In this document: piece by piece, positions 54,688 through 63,800 of the stretch
Numbering within the stretch: the stretch's first letter is position 1
Layout: every line of letters starts with the position of its first letter
From: Gracilibacillus sp. YIM 98692
GTDB taxonomy: Bacteria > Bacillota > Bacilli > Bacillales > Amphibacillaceae
Direction of reading: 5' to 3'
NCBI RefSeq assembly: GCF_010993965.1
Contig: NZ_WIXM01000008.1
Span: forward strand, 58,221-122,220
Length of the DNA: 64,000 nt
Position numbers and translations under genes: made by a program
The notes under the pieces: generated by a model
What the model saw: the letters and a program-made list of their open reading frames with translations, nothing else
The model's database searches: none
What the model was told of the DNA's origin: nothing

Positions 54688-55404
54688 ATGAAAATAGCAT
54701 TTATTTCAGATATTCACGGAAACGCCGTCGCATTAGACGCTGTCATTCAACACATACAAAAACAACGAGTTGACAAAATTTGTGTGCTAGGTGACATTGC
54801 CTATCGCGGACCTGAGCCAAAACGTGCCCTGGACATGGTTCAATCCTTAGATGCCCAAGTTATTAAGGGGAATGCTGATGAATGGGTTGTTCGCGGTGTA
54901 CAACAAGGAGAAGTACCTGATAAAGCACTAAAAATGATGCAAGTAGAACAAGCATGGATAAAAGAACAATTAGAAACAAAAGATATCGAATACTTAGAAC
55001 AATTGCCCACTGAGTTAGCTTTCGAACTAGGTGAAGTTCGTTTTCATGCTTTTCATGCCACACCAGATAGCCTGTTTGAGGTCATTCTTCCAGACCAATC
55101 TGACGGCCAACTTGAACAGAAATTAATGAAAAATGCAGAAGCTGACATTTACTTATATGGACACATTCATAAAGCATACACCAGACATATAAATGGAAAA
55201 ACCATAATCAATTTAGGCAGTGTTGGTCTTCCATTTGATGGAATTCCGAAAGCTTCATACACTATGGTCGACATCTCTGATGGTATATCTGTTACAAATG
55301 TCCGTGTTCCATATGATACGGAGAAAGTTTGCAAGCAATATGAAGACGTCCAATATCCCAATATGGAAATGATGCAGCAAATCATTCGTACTGGACGAAA
55401 CTAG
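54688..55404 (+). CDS. Calcineurin-like metallophosphoesterase (YfcE/Metallophos_2 type)
   Basis: 238 aa. Metal-binding motifs ISDIHGN (9-13 region), LGDIAYRGP, KGNADEW, HAFHATP and YGHIHKAY all present in order. Such proteins hydrolyse phosphodiesters or phosphoesters in the cytoplasm; substrate unknown. Start ATG with GAGGTGATAG. It is followed by a long inverted repeat at 55426-55531. Confidence 0.9.
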   Translation: MKIAFISDIHGNAVALDAVIQHIQKQRVDKICVLGDIAYRGPEPKRALDMVQSLDAQVIKGNADEWVVRGVQQGEVPDKALKMMQVEQAWIKEQLETKDIEYLEQLPTELAFELGEVRFHAFHATPDSLFEVILPDQSDGQLEQKLMKNAEADIYLYGHIHKAYTRHINGKTIINLGSVGLPFDGIPKASYTMVDISDGISVTNVRVPYDTEKVCKQYEDVQYPNMEMMQQIIRTGRN

Positions 55405-55425
55405 AAGAATTATACACTGATAGTT

Positions 55426-55531
55426 GCAACTGGAATATATCCCCTTCACCGGTAGGACGCAAAAGTGATACCTGCTAAAGAGTTCTCTTTCACGCTTTCA
55501 CCGTCCGATAGAAAGGGCATATTCCAGTTGC
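55426..55531 (+). other. Long inverted repeat/possible structured RNA
   Basis: Arms GCAACTGGAATAT (55426-55438) and ATATTCCAGTTGC (55519-55531) form a 13-bp terminal stem, extended by CCCTT/AAGGG after a small bulge, around 65 nt that can fold further (AAAGA/TCTTT at 55476-55490, GGACG/CGTCC at 55455 and 55502). TTATTTTT follows on the plus strand, so it could end the phosphoesterase transcript or be a separate RNA. The 365-bp gap 55405-55769 otherwise holds only the GntR promoter region. Confidence 0.5.
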
Positions 55532-55699
55532 TTATTTTTAATTCTGGAAGTTAAAATCCTTTAATTCCTCAGCGAATCGTCTCCTCTATTTGACCTAAAT
55601 TTATCTCCCATAAACTCTTACGATCATCATTATAGAGCTATATCGCAATTTCTAGTACACATCATCATAAATTATTTTTGTCGCTTTTAAAATTGGGCT

Positions 55700-55728
55700 T
55701 GAGGTTTATTCCATATTCTTGTATGGTT
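55700..55728 (+). promoter_or_regulatory. Probable promoter of the gntR-ABC operon
   Basis: TTGAGG (55700-55705), 17-bp spacer, TATGGT (55723-55728), with the operator palindrome directly after. Confidence 0.5.
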
Positions 55729-55747
55729 AATTACATAAGTAACTAAC
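55726..55747. promoter_or_regulatory. Operator palindrome for the YtrA-type GntR regulator
   Basis: Arms GTTAATTAC and GTAACTAAC around ATAA: 22 bp, one mismatched pair. It overlaps the promoter end and start site, 22 bp before the regulator start codon, as expected for autorepression. Confidence 0.65.
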
Positions 55748-55769
55748 CAGTTAGGTGGTGAACAAGATA

Positions 55770-56162
55770 TTGACAGAACGACTTAAAGAAGACCAACCGA
55801 TTTTTCAACAAATTGCCGAATTGATTGAGACTAACATTATCGAAAACGAATTAAAAGCCAACGACCGCATTCCCTCAACAAATGAATTTGCAAAGCATTA
55901 TCAAATCAATCCGGCAACTGCAGCAAAAGGCATTAACCTGCTGGTCGATCAACACATTATTTTTAAAAAGCGAGGAGTTGGAATGTTTGTGACAGAAGAG
56001 GCCAAGCAAATTGTCTTAAAAAAGCGAAAAGATCAATTTTATGATCAATATGTCAAACCTATGTTACAAGAAGCAGAGCGGATCGAATTAAAGGAAGAAC
56101 AGCTTTCTACATGGATTAAGGAGGCGTTTCAAAATGGAAATGAAAGCAACAAACTTAACTAA
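55770..56162 (+). CDS. GntR-family regulator, YtrA subgroup
   Basis: 130 aa. Winged helix (about 8-75: PIFQQIAELIETNIIENELK, RIPSTNEFAKHYQINPATA) with the short two-helix C-terminal tail that defines the YtrA group and its dimerisation. The start is read as TTG 55770, with AGGTGG 11 nt or so upstream; GTG 55755 overlaps that site. Overlaps the ABC ATPase gene by 29 bp. Probably represses this operon and responds to cell-envelope or antibiotic stress, as YtrA does (inference). Confidence 0.88.
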   Translation: MTERLKEDQPIFQQIAELIETNIIENELKANDRIPSTNEFAKHYQINPATAAKGINLLVDQHIIFKKRGVGMFVTEEAKQIVLKKRKDQFYDQYVKPMLQEAERIELKEEQLSTWIKEAFQNGNESNKLN

Positions 56163-57009
56163 ACGGTATGCACATAAAAAAGCCCTTGATGATTTGACTC
56201 TAACGCTAAACGGAGAGAAAATCATTGGCCTTTTAGGGAAAAATGGAGCAGGGAAAACCACTCTTATGCGCATGTTAGCCGGACATTTTCCTGCGACAGA
56301 TGGAAGGCTGACTATTAATGACAAAGCGCCATTTGATCACTTTCCAGTAACAAAGGATATTTGTTTAATTATGGAGAGTCATAATTTTCACGAGAAGTTT
56401 AAGGTGAAAGATGTCTTAAATATTTCTGCTAAATTTCATCCGAATTGGGATATGGATTATGCTAAGTATTTACGGAAATCCTTTCGATTAGAGGAAAAGC
56501 AAAAGGTTAAGACGCTTTCGAAAGGGATGTACTCAGCTCTCGGAATCATTGTTGGGCTTGCCAGTCTTTCTCCAATTACTATTTTTGATGAGCCGTATAT
56601 TGGATTAGATGCTTCTTTTAGGTCAATGTTTTATGATTTATTGTTGGAATCATATCAACATAATCCTCGTTTAATCATATTGTCAACACATTTAATTGAT
56701 GAGGTAAGCAAACTTTTTGAAGAGGTAGTCATTTTACATGATGGCAAGCTGATGTTGCATGAGAAAGCTGATGATTTAGCGGATAAGCATATTCTTTTGT
56801 CTGGAAATAAAGAGGAGATTGATCAATTTGCAGCTAGTAAGAATATCATTCATGAATCATCTATGTTAGGCCAGAAAACAATTGTTTTATATGATGAAGA
56901 AGTGTCAGATACGGGTGATTTAAGCGTTAGTAAAGCAAGTTTACAAGAGTTATTCGTCTATTTAACGAAGGAAGAGGTGAACGGATATGTTCCATCAAGT
57001 GAAGCTTAA
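56134..57009 (+). CDS. ABC transporter ATP-binding protein (YtrB-like)
   Basis: 291 aa. Walker A GKNGAGKTT (about 35-43), a degenerate signature LSKGMYSALG in place of LSGGQ, Walker B ITIFDEPYIGLD and switch His in ILSTHLIDEV. Such degenerate signatures are common in GntR-linked export-type ABC ATPases. Start ATG with AAGGAGG. Its end overlaps the membrane protein gene by 23 bp, so translation is coupled. Confidence 0.9.
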   Translation: MEMKATNLTKRYAHKKALDDLTLTLNGEKIIGLLGKNGAGKTTLMRMLAGHFPATDGRLTINDKAPFDHFPVTKDICLIMESHNFHEKFKVKDVLNISAKFHPNWDMDYAKYLRKSFRLEEKQKVKTLSKGMYSALGIIVGLASLSPITIFDEPYIGLDASFRSMFYDLLLESYQHNPRLIILSTHLIDEVSKLFEEVVILHDGKLMLHEKADDLADKHILLSGNKEEIDQFAASKNIIHESSMLGQKTIVLYDEEVSDTGDLSVSKASLQELFVYLTKEEVNGYVPSSEA

Positions 57010-57703
57010 TTTGTATTATTTTTTTAAAACTTCTTGGATGACGATTCTAAGTTTTTGGTTTATCTTTTTAGCAAGTGTTTTGGTTCTTTTAATCATGACA
57101 GTTTCACTTGGTGGGGAAATGGAGTTCTCTGGCTTCAATACTTTCCCCAGCCTTATCTTTACGATGATTTATGGATCGATTTTCTTTCGAGAGACTTTTC
57201 CACATGTGATTAAATTTGGACTAAGTCGCCTTAGCTATACCATTTCCTTAGTGATTTATTTGTTCTTATTTGCTATCGTGATGATTATTTTAAGCCAACT
57301 AGTCATACAATTTATCGGTTTGATTATAGATCTATTTGCGATTGAAAACTTTCAGTTCATTGGAATTAATCAAATGAGTAACGGTTTAACGAATATTGGA
57401 GAATGGGACTTGATTATCTATGAAGCAATGCTTTATTTTTTAGTTTTCGGTATATCTTTGCTTATCTCAAGTGTCTTTTTCCGCTTCGGATTCAAATTAG
57501 GGGCTGTATTATTTATTCCAGTTATAGCGCTTTTCTTTTTTCAGTCTATTGCAGAGAATATTTTTAAAGGATTGAGCTATCTTGGAATCGGTCACGCAAA
57601 TTATACGGTATATGCATTTATCGTCCCTTTAGCTATGATAGCGATATTGCTATGGTTATTAACCAAAAATGCCAGTGTCATTGACAAAGTTTCGAATAAA
57701 TAA
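56987..57703 (+). CDS. ABC-2-type membrane protein, partner of the YtrB-like ATPase
   Basis: 238 aa with six predicted membrane helices (for example SFWFIFLASVLVLLIMTVSL, LVIYLFLFAIVMIILSQLV, LGAVLFIPVIALFFF). No named family is certain. Start ATG with AAGAGGTG. It follows the ATPase in an overlapping arrangement and ends the operon. Probably the transmembrane half of an exporter. Confidence 0.82.
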   Translation: MFHQVKLNLYYFFKTSWMTILSFWFIFLASVLVLLIMTVSLGGEMEFSGFNTFPSLIFTMIYGSIFFRETFPHVIKFGLSRLSYTISLVIYLFLFAIVMIILSQLVIQFIGLIIDLFAIENFQFIGINQMSNGLTNIGEWDLIIYEAMLYFLVFGISLLISSVFFRFGFKLGAVLFIPVIALFFFQSIAENIFKGLSYLGIGHANYTVYAFIVPLAMIAILLWLLTKNASVIDKVSNK

Positions 57704-57812
57704 GACTGATCTAAAAGATTGTTGCTTACGGTAAAAAATATTCATTAGTTCGCCGAGAGCGGAAAGCGTCCGCCTAGAATGCACCCGAACGATGTAACAT
57801 AACAAATATTAT

Positions 57813-57850
57813 AAAAATAGAATAACCAGCAAATGAAACATGCTGGTTAC
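57813..57850 (-). terminator. Probable terminator of trmL
   Basis: Minus-strand AACCAGCA/TGCTGGTT stem followed by ATTCTATTTTT; 12 bp past the stop. Confidence 0.65.
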
Positions 57851-57861
57851 AATGTTAAGAT

Positions 57862-58335
57862 TTAGTCTAGTCCTGGGAAGCCTTGTTGCTTCATGACGTC
57901 GTAGACAATAATCGCTGCGGTATTGGACAGATTTAAAGAACGAACTTTGTTTGTCATCTGTATCCTTAAGCAACGGTCTTCCTTCCCTTGTAACAATTCT
58001 TTTGGAATTCCATTTGTTTCTCTTCCAAAAACAAAGAAGAGATCTTTTTCACTATCACTAAAGTCAAAATCCGAATAGTATTTTTCACCGAAATTTTCTA
58101 TATAATAAAAGCCACCATTTGGATAAGATTTATATAATTCATCTAATGAATCATAATAGTGAATTGAAACATCATGCCAATAATCAAGCCCAGCTCTTCT
58201 CAACATTTTATCATCTGTAGAAAAACCAAGCGGGCGGATTAAATGCAGATGTACATTGGTTGCAAGACAAGTTCTTGCGATATTTCCAGTATTTGCTGGA
58301 ATTTCTGGTTGGAATAAAACTACATGGACTGCCAA
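57862..58335 (-). CDS. trmL: tRNA (cytidine(34)/uridine(34)-2'-O)-methyltransferase
   Basis: 157-aa SPOUT methyltransferase. VVLFQPEIPANTGNIARTC at the N-terminus, LHLIRPLGF, FFVFGRETNGIP and the trefoil-knot segment IQMTNKVRSLNLSNTAAI are diagnostic of TrmL (CspR in Bacillus). It methylates the wobble ribose of tRNA-Leu. The start is TTG 58335, with AGAGGTG 6 nt upstream, rather than the overlapping GTG. Confidence 0.95.
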   Translation of the reverse strand: MAVHVVLFQPEIPANTGNIARTCLATNVHLHLIRPLGFSTDDKMLRRAGLDYWHDVSIHYYDSLDELYKSYPNGGFYYIENFGEKYYSDFDFSDSEKDLFFVFGRETNGIPKELLQGKEDRCLRIQMTNKVRSLNLSNTAAIIVYDVMKQQGFPGLD

Positions 58336-58404
58336 TTTTTTCACCTCTACATGCTAGATTGCCTTAGTTATTATACCACAATTTCAAGAGAATGCATTCG
58401 CTTC

Positions 58405-59244
58405 TTATCCTATGTGAAAAAATCGGTATTCACAATCATTGGTCCATGCAGCAGAATCCTCGTATGTCCAATAACGATGTCTGCTATTATTGGTATGGGC
58501 ATTGACTAATGGCATTCCTTGACTATCTTTTGTAACCACAATCGTTGTATGATCAAAACGTCCATCCCCTTGAAAATCATAACAAATAACATCTCCTGGC
58601 ATTAAGTCTTCTGGATTTTCTACCTCTGTTCCTTTCAATCCGATTGTCGAACCGCTTAAATACCAGCGAAAAGTATGGGCTACAGACCAGCTGTAACTCC
58701 AACTATCACCTGAATACCACCATCCTTTTGATCGATTCGGTGCACCTCGCATCGGAGCACCTCCTGCATGAAGGCATTGTGAAATATAATTCGTACAGTC
58801 ATTTTCGTAAAATACTTTATATTTTGGATTATAGTCATCCCACCAACGCTCTGCATATTGAACAGCAGCCCTTCGATCATAATTAAACCTTTCTCTTTGA
58901 TAGACATCCAGCATCTGCTGTTTTACGGAACGTTCTTCAACAGGCAATGGCTCTAAACGATCATCGATAACTTTGTCGTCTGTCAAGATAGCTTTACGAA
59001 TTTCTATCTCTTCTTCATGATAATAATCTTGTTGATCGTCAATGAAACATTTTAGGTGTAGCCTGTACACTACTTCTATATCATTATTTCTATTCTGTTG
59101 TCTATTTAATAATTTCCCATTTACAGCTATCTGCTCTACCTTTTTGCCATGTTTTTTATGAAGATTGAGTTTTTTTTGGAGTGGATGTGGTTTCAAGTAA
59201 AACTGTTGTTGCCAATATTGATTGATCATTTCCATAACAGACAT
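58405..59244 (-). CDS. Amidase_6 domain protein
   Basis: 279 aa. The C-terminal half (about 120-279) is the putative amidase domain PF12671: [39 protein letters not shown] (likely catalytic Cys), [24 protein letters not shown] (likely His) and [13 protein letters not shown]. The N-terminal half resembles an uncharacterised helical/beta region with no signal peptide. These proteins are thought to act on peptidoglycan or peptide amides; neither is shown. Start ATG. Confidence 0.88.
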   Translation of the reverse strand: MSVMEMINQYWQQQFYLKPHPLQKKLNLHKKHGKKVEQIAVNGKLLNRQQNRNNDIEVVYRLHLKCFIDDQQDYYHEEEIEIRKAILTDDKVIDDRLEPLPVEERSVKQQMLDVYQRERFNYDRRAAVQYAERWWDDYNPKYKVFYENDCTNYISQCLHAGGAPMRGAPNRSKGWWYSGDSWSYSWSVAHTFRWYLSGSTIGLKGTEVENPEDLMPGDVICYDFQGDGRFDHTTIVVTKDSQGMPLVNAHTNNSRHRYWTYEDSAAWTNDCEYRFFHIG

Positions 59245-59443
59245 GGATACTCACTCCTTTACATCTCCTATCTGTATATATATTCAGATGGATGAAAAAA
59301 AGAAGACTGGTCGTTCTATTTTCCTATAGAACAAGTACATCCGCCTTAAAATTGTTAATTTTTTGTAAATAAGGTAGTATTTTAAAATAATTGGAAATAT
59401 AATGATCACTGTACGAAAAACAATATCTCAGGAGGTAATGAAT

Positions 59444-59581
59444 ATGAGAAAATGGTTATCAATTTTAGCAGCATTAACTTTTTCTTTTGGTTTACTCGCA
59501 GGATGTGCTGAGGAAGAAGCGCCAACTGAAGATACTACAGGAACTGACGACAATACGGAAACAGAAGAGCAAGCAGAATAA
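59444..59581 (+). CDS. Small acidic lipoprotein (45 aa)
   Basis: Short gene with an ideal AGGAGGTAATGAAT-ATG start. It encodes MRKWLSILAALTFSFGLLAG then Cys21: a lipoprotein signal with LLAGC lipobox. After the Cys only 24 residues follow, almost all Glu, Asp, Thr, Gln or Ala. Such tiny lipoproteins are frequent in Bacillaceae and generally uncharacterised. Expected to be anchored outside the membrane. Confidence 0.8.
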   Translation: MRKWLSILAALTFSFGLLAGCAEEEAPTEDTTGTDDNTETEEQAE

Positions 59582-59659
59582 TCATCAAGCCTTCCAAAGA
59601 TTTAAAAATGTACCATCTCATTTATAATTGTCAGCTAATGATCATTGTCATTTAAAAAC

Positions 59660-59698
59660 AGGAAAAGGGCGAGTATAACTCTACTCACCCTTTTCTAA
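59660..59698. terminator. Terminator between convergent genes
   Basis: AAAAGGG...GAGTA/TACTC...CCCTTTT hairpin that overlaps the ogt stop; T-rich flanks on both strands. Confidence 0.6.
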
Positions 59699-60193
59699 AT
59701 GTAATAAATAAGATTTTTTATCTAAACCGCCACCAAATCCAACAAGTTTTCCATTATGCCCAATTACACGATGACAAGGGACAATAATAGAAATTGGATT
59801 TTTATTCACTGCACCGCCTACTGCTCGAACAGCCTTCGGTGAATTTATTTTCTCAGCAACATCTTTATATGACCATGTTTCTCCAAAAGGAATATCCTGC
59901 AAAACTTGCCAAACTTTTTGTTGAAAAGTTGTGCCAAATAATTGAAAGGATAAGGCAAAACGTTCTCGGTTTCCTGAAAAATATTGATTTAGTTGCTCCA
60001 CAGACTCTTCAAAAACAGCAGTTGAATGTTGAAACACATCTGGAAGTTGATGTTTTTGGCACCTCGTTTTGACTTTCTCCTTCTTTTCATCAAATCGACC
60101 TAATTCTAAGCCATATAGATTTTCTTGATCACCGAATAATGTAATCGTACCTATTGGACTTTCCCACTCTGTATAATAAAGAGCTGATACCAT
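59681..60193 (-). CDS. ogt: Methylated-DNA--protein-cysteine S-methyltransferase
   Basis: 170 aa. Repairs O6-alkylguanine by suicidal transfer to Cys in IIVPCHRVIG. Helix-turn-helix FGTTFQQKVWQVLQDIPFGE and TWSYKDVAEKINSPKAVRAVGGA, then VGFGGGLDKKSYLLHLE complete the DNA-binding domain; the N-terminal Ogt ribonuclease-like domain is about 80 aa. ATG with AAAAGGAG. It is 13 bp past queG and likely in the same transcript. Confidence 0.95.
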   Translation of the reverse strand: MVSALYYTEWESPIGTITLFGDQENLYGLELGRFDEKKEKVKTRCQKHQLPDVFQHSTAVFEESVEQLNQYFSGNRERFALSFQLFGTTFQQKVWQVLQDIPFGETWSYKDVAEKINSPKAVRAVGGAVNKNPISIIVPCHRVIGHNGKLVGFGGGLDKKSYLLHLEKGE

Positions 60194-60206
60194 ATGCTTT
60201 CTCCTT

Positions 60207-61343
60207 TTAACTGCTTTTTTGAAAAGCTAAGCCCTTTTGCATTTCTTCTATCACTTCTTGATCTTGTTCTTTTTCCATTGCTTGTTCAATTGCCTTATAG
60301 CCCTTTTCTACACCAATTTTTCCAATAGCCCAAGCGGCCGTTCCACGTATCACTGGACGTGGATCTTGATTCATTAAACGAATTAATTCATTAACAGCAC
60401 TTTTCTCTTTGTAATGGGCTAAAGAGATAATCGCATTTCGTTGTAATGGCTTCTTTCCTCGCCAAGATCCAGCCATTTTACCAAATTTTTCTTTGAATTC
60501 TCTATTTGATATTTGTAAAAGGTCTAGTAATCGCGGTTTCACTAATTCAGGATCGGGTTCGAATTCTTCATGATGGTGAAAATCTACCCCTTTATTATAA
60601 GGGCACACGACTTGGCATGTTTCATATCCATAAATAAGGTTTCCTAGTTTGTCGCGATGCTCATCAGGCAGAAATCCTTTTGTTTGGGTTAAAAAAGCCA
60701 TACACGCTTGTGCGTTTAACCTTCCAGGTTCTACAAGCGCACCTGTCGGGCAGGCGTCTATACATTTTGTACATTCCCCGCATCCTTCATTTAATATTTC
60801 ATCTGGGGGAAAAGGAATGTTCGTAATCATTTCACCTAAGTACATATAGGATCCTAACTCTGGTGCAATCATTAATGTATTTTTCCCGCTGAATCCAATC
60901 CCTGCGCGTTCGGCAACAGCTCGGTCAGAAAGCTCTCCCGTATCCACCATTGACGTGCATTCAAACCCTGGTATTTTTTCTTGTAAAAAGGCTGCCAATT
61001 TATCTAACTTTTCTTGAAGCACAATGTGATAATCTGTGCCCCAGGAAGCTCGGCAAAACATCCCTCGGCGATCGCCTTTTACGCTTTTAGGGGCATTTTT
61101 AATACGAGTTGGATAGGCAAGAGCAATGGCCATAATTGATTCAGCACCAGGCATTAATCGCTTTGGCTCGGTTCTTTCTTCAATCGTACCTTTCTCAAAA
61201 CCAGATGCATATCCTAACTCTTGTTGTTCTTCAAGCCTTGCTTTTAATTCAGAAAATGGCTCGGCGCTTGTAAAGCCAATTTTATCTATGCCAATTTCTT
61301 TGCTGTAATCTATAATCTCTTGTTTTAATTGCTCATATGCCAT
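60207..61343 (-). CDS. queG: Epoxyqueuosine reductase QueG
   Basis: 378 aa. Last step of queuosine biosynthesis in tRNA: cobalamin and two 4Fe-4S clusters reduce epoxyqueuosine. CGECTKCIDACPTGAL and YETCQVVCPYNKG hold the cluster cysteines; DTGELSDRAVAERAGIGFSG binds cobalamin. The C-terminal HEAT-like repeats (ISLAHYKEKSAVNELIRLM, RGTAAWAIGKIG) are present as in the Bacillus form. The start is ATG 61343, with AAGGAGG 8 nt upstream. Confidence 0.96.
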   Translation of the reverse strand: MAYEQLKQEIIDYSKEIGIDKIGFTSAEPFSELKARLEEQQELGYASGFEKGTIEERTEPKRLMPGAESIMAIALAYPTRIKNAPKSVKGDRRGMFCRASWGTDYHIVLQEKLDKLAAFLQEKIPGFECTSMVDTGELSDRAVAERAGIGFSGKNTLMIAPELGSYMYLGEMITNIPFPPDEILNEGCGECTKCIDACPTGALVEPGRLNAQACMAFLTQTKGFLPDEHRDKLGNLIYGYETCQVVCPYNKGVDFHHHEEFEPDPELVKPRLLDLLQISNREFKEKFGKMAGSWRGKKPLQRNAIISLAHYKEKSAVNELIRLMNQDPRPVIRGTAAWAIGKIGVEKGYKAIEQAMEKEQDQEVIEEMQKGLAFQKSS

Positions 61344-61363
61344 TACTCTCACCTCCTTATAAC

Positions 61364-63067
61364 TTAAGATTTTACTTTAGCTGTACGCATACGGTTCAAG
61401 CATGCTGCCATTTCAAAACGTCGCGGTCTCGCTAAATCACCAGGATGTTGTTTTGGAAAGGGAGCGAATACCTGTACACCATACTTATCTATCGTTTTTT
61501 CTAAGTCATCTAGCAATTCCGCTAATGTTTTTTGTTGGCGTAATAGTCCTTGATCATCTAAATAACGTAACATTTCGGCAATAGCTCTTGTTTGAGAAGC
61601 ATCAATTAACTGCTCGACATCATGCAGTTCTATTGTTGATCTCCCTATTAAGATATTAGTAAGTCCTTTTGCCTGCGCCTTCTTCTTCTTCCCTTTCCTT
61701 AAGTCAAGACTGTTTGGTAAAAAGGTACGATCATTCATTTTAGCCTGCATATTTTCCAATTCTGCTTGACGGGTAATCGGATGCTTTTTCACAATTTCAC
61801 GAGCTTTTTCGGTTACATTAAAAGGCCGATATTGATCCATCATAATCACATCATCCGCTACTTCAAAGTAGTCTCCGGAACCACCCATTACCAAAATACT
61901 GGATACATCTAGATCATCACGTAATTGTTTGATTTTATCAATAAATGGAGTGATGGGCTCTTTATCCTGATGGACAAGCTCTTGCATACGTGCATCACGA
62001 ATCATAAAGTTTGTTGCACTTGTATCTTCATCTATTAATAATGTGGACGCTCCTGCCTCAATTGATTCCACTACATTTGTAGCCTGTGACGTACTACCAC
62101 TAGCATTTTCTGTAGAAAAACTTTTCGTGTCTTGTCCATGTGGCAAATCATTAATGAAAGCAGAAATATTAACGGAAGATACTTGGCGCCCATCTTCTGC
62201 GCGGATTTTAACGGCATTTGGATCTGTTAGTACATACTCACGCCCATCACCATGAATATGGTGATAAACACCACGCTCTAAAGCTTCGAGCAATGTACTT
62301 TTTCCATGATAACCGCCACCGACGATTAGATTTATTCCTTTTTTAACCGCCATTCCGGTCAATGGTTGTTCACGGTGTGGAATATTTATTTCTACTCGAT
62401 TGTCTGAAGGACTTTCAAACGGTACGGCTTTTTTTAATGGTCTATTACTTATCCCGCTTGCTCTAGGTAAAATAGAGTTATCTGCAACAAATGCAATCCA
62501 ATCATTATCTTTCATTTGTTGACGAATTTCAAGATGCTGATCTGCTAATTGGACACTTTTTTCAATGTCATCGTCTGTTATAGCAAAAATCGATTGTTTC
62601 ATAATATTCGGGATAATCGTAAAAAACAGTTTCTCTGCCTCTCGCCCATTGATTCGACGACCATTTGCCGGAAGTCCGATCGATAAGCAAATGACAGTTT
62701 TGTCTTTTGTCAGCTGAACCGCTGTACGCTCTAAAATTTCCTGCCCCGGCATATCAATGTGAATCATGCCGCTTTTTCCAGAGCCTTTACTCTGTCTCGA
62801 TTCGTTGTGAATCGCTCGTCCTACTGATCGAGCAATACGATCTTCTGTATAAGTTTTTCGTTGTTTTGTTTGTTTCCACTCTTCTTTTATCTTGCGGTAT
62901 GCGTTTGGAATGACAACACGTATTTTAGATGGTGACGCAAAAGGATCACCTTGTACATAGTCTACACATACTTCATAACGATGAAAGGAATAATGACCTT
63001 GAATGGATTTATAAGCCTTATACCCTTTCCCATCTATATTTCTTAATAATTGCTGTAGCTTCTTCAT
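61364..63067 (-). CDS. Predicted ATPase of the ABC class (PF09818)
   Basis: 567 aa, not a transporter component. Walker A GGGYHGKSTLLE (about residues 250-261), Walker B-like ASTLLIDEDTSATNFM, and VSSILVMGGSGDYFEVADDVI match the DUF2791-type family of stand-alone ABC-class ATPases. The N-terminal part has SLG-like text ICLSIGLPANGRRI. Function is unknown in all species as far as I know. Start ATG. First of the run to queG-ogt (20-bp gap). Confidence 0.85.
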   Translation of the reverse strand: MKKLQQLLRNIDGKGYKAYKSIQGHYSFHRYEVCVDYVQGDPFASPSKIRVVIPNAYRKIKEEWKQTKQRKTYTEDRIARSVGRAIHNESRQSKGSGKSGMIHIDMPGQEILERTAVQLTKDKTVICLSIGLPANGRRINGREAEKLFFTIIPNIMKQSIFAITDDDIEKSVQLADQHLEIRQQMKDNDWIAFVADNSILPRASGISNRPLKKAVPFESPSDNRVEINIPHREQPLTGMAVKKGINLIVGGGYHGKSTLLEALERGVYHHIHGDGREYVLTDPNAVKIRAEDGRQVSSVNISAFINDLPHGQDTKSFSTENASGSTSQATNVVESIEAGASTLLIDEDTSATNFMIRDARMQELVHQDKEPITPFIDKIKQLRDDLDVSSILVMGGSGDYFEVADDVIMMDQYRPFNVTEKAREIVKKHPITRQAELENMQAKMNDRTFLPNSLDLRKGKKKKAQAKGLTNILIGRSTIELHDVEQLIDASQTRAIAEMLRYLDDQGLLRQQKTLAELLDDLEKTIDKYGVQVFAPFPKQHPGDLARPRRFEMAACLNRMRTAKVKS

Positions 63068-63175
63068 CTTTATCGAAACTCCTCTTTTAACTACTTCTGC
63101 TTTATCTAGAATACAATTTATCTTGAGAAGTATTCAAGTATTTATGATGAAAAATAACTTGGTAATTCCTATAAA

Positions 63176-63295
63176 GTGAGACTTTCTTCAGTTAGTTGGT
63201 TTTTTCTACATCCCCTACTGATGGTTAGCGAAACTTATCAGGCTGCTAGCTTCCGTTATCCCACTTCTTTCATTATGCTGAGTCTGGAAAGTAAG
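63176..63295. repeat. Dispersed repeat family A, copy 2
   Basis: The core ACTGATGGTTAGCGAAACTT and following 26 bp match 9531-9576 with two differences; the 5' hairpin part is more diverged. Confidence 0.75.
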
Positions 63296-63674
63296 AGATG
63301 GAAAAAAAGTATTTTATTATCATATCATCAAAGACCTCGATACCTATCATAATTATATGGAAAGTTTTGCAAAGCCAATCAAACATGAGATAACAAACAT
63401 GGACACTTTCAAAAGTTTTACAACAGTAGAGATTAAGGAAAATGGACAGGTTCATTTCTCGCTATAAAGAACAACTAACATATACACACTTCCTAAAAAG
63501 AATGCTACTCACTTTGCATAAACATAAATGAACAGTTTTTTGTAAAGGCTTGTTTCTAAAAGATTGCTGATATTAAAATTAGCCTCATTTCACAGTAAAC
63601 ATAAACTGCAACGTAACTTTAACGTGACTCTTTCTACCAATCATTCGAAGCTGAGTGCAAAGAATCGCTTCGAC

Positions 63675-63800
63675 AAGATACTTCGCTTTCCGCGGGCACG
63701 GCTTCAACTTCCTCGGCAGAACCCCACTGCCTGCGGGATTTTCAGCTCGTGCTGTTCCCGAAGGAGTCTACGTATCTTGCCTACGCTGGTGTGATGTACC
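63675..63800 (+). repeat. Dispersed repeat family B, copy 2
   Basis: Matches the reverse complement of 34560-34690: CTTCGCTTTCCGCGGGCAC, CTTCCTCGGCAG, CCTGCGGGA and GGAGTCTACGTAT in order. Reading frames across it are not credible genes. The wider gap 63068-63939 has no gene. Confidence 0.7.

Noticed and set aside
55455..55465. GGACGCAAAAG resembling part of a cyclic-di-GMP (GEMM) riboswitch
   Set aside because: The upstream CACGCACAGGGCAAACC-type segment and the downstream GGTAGCGGG tetraloop receptor are absent, and the fold differs.
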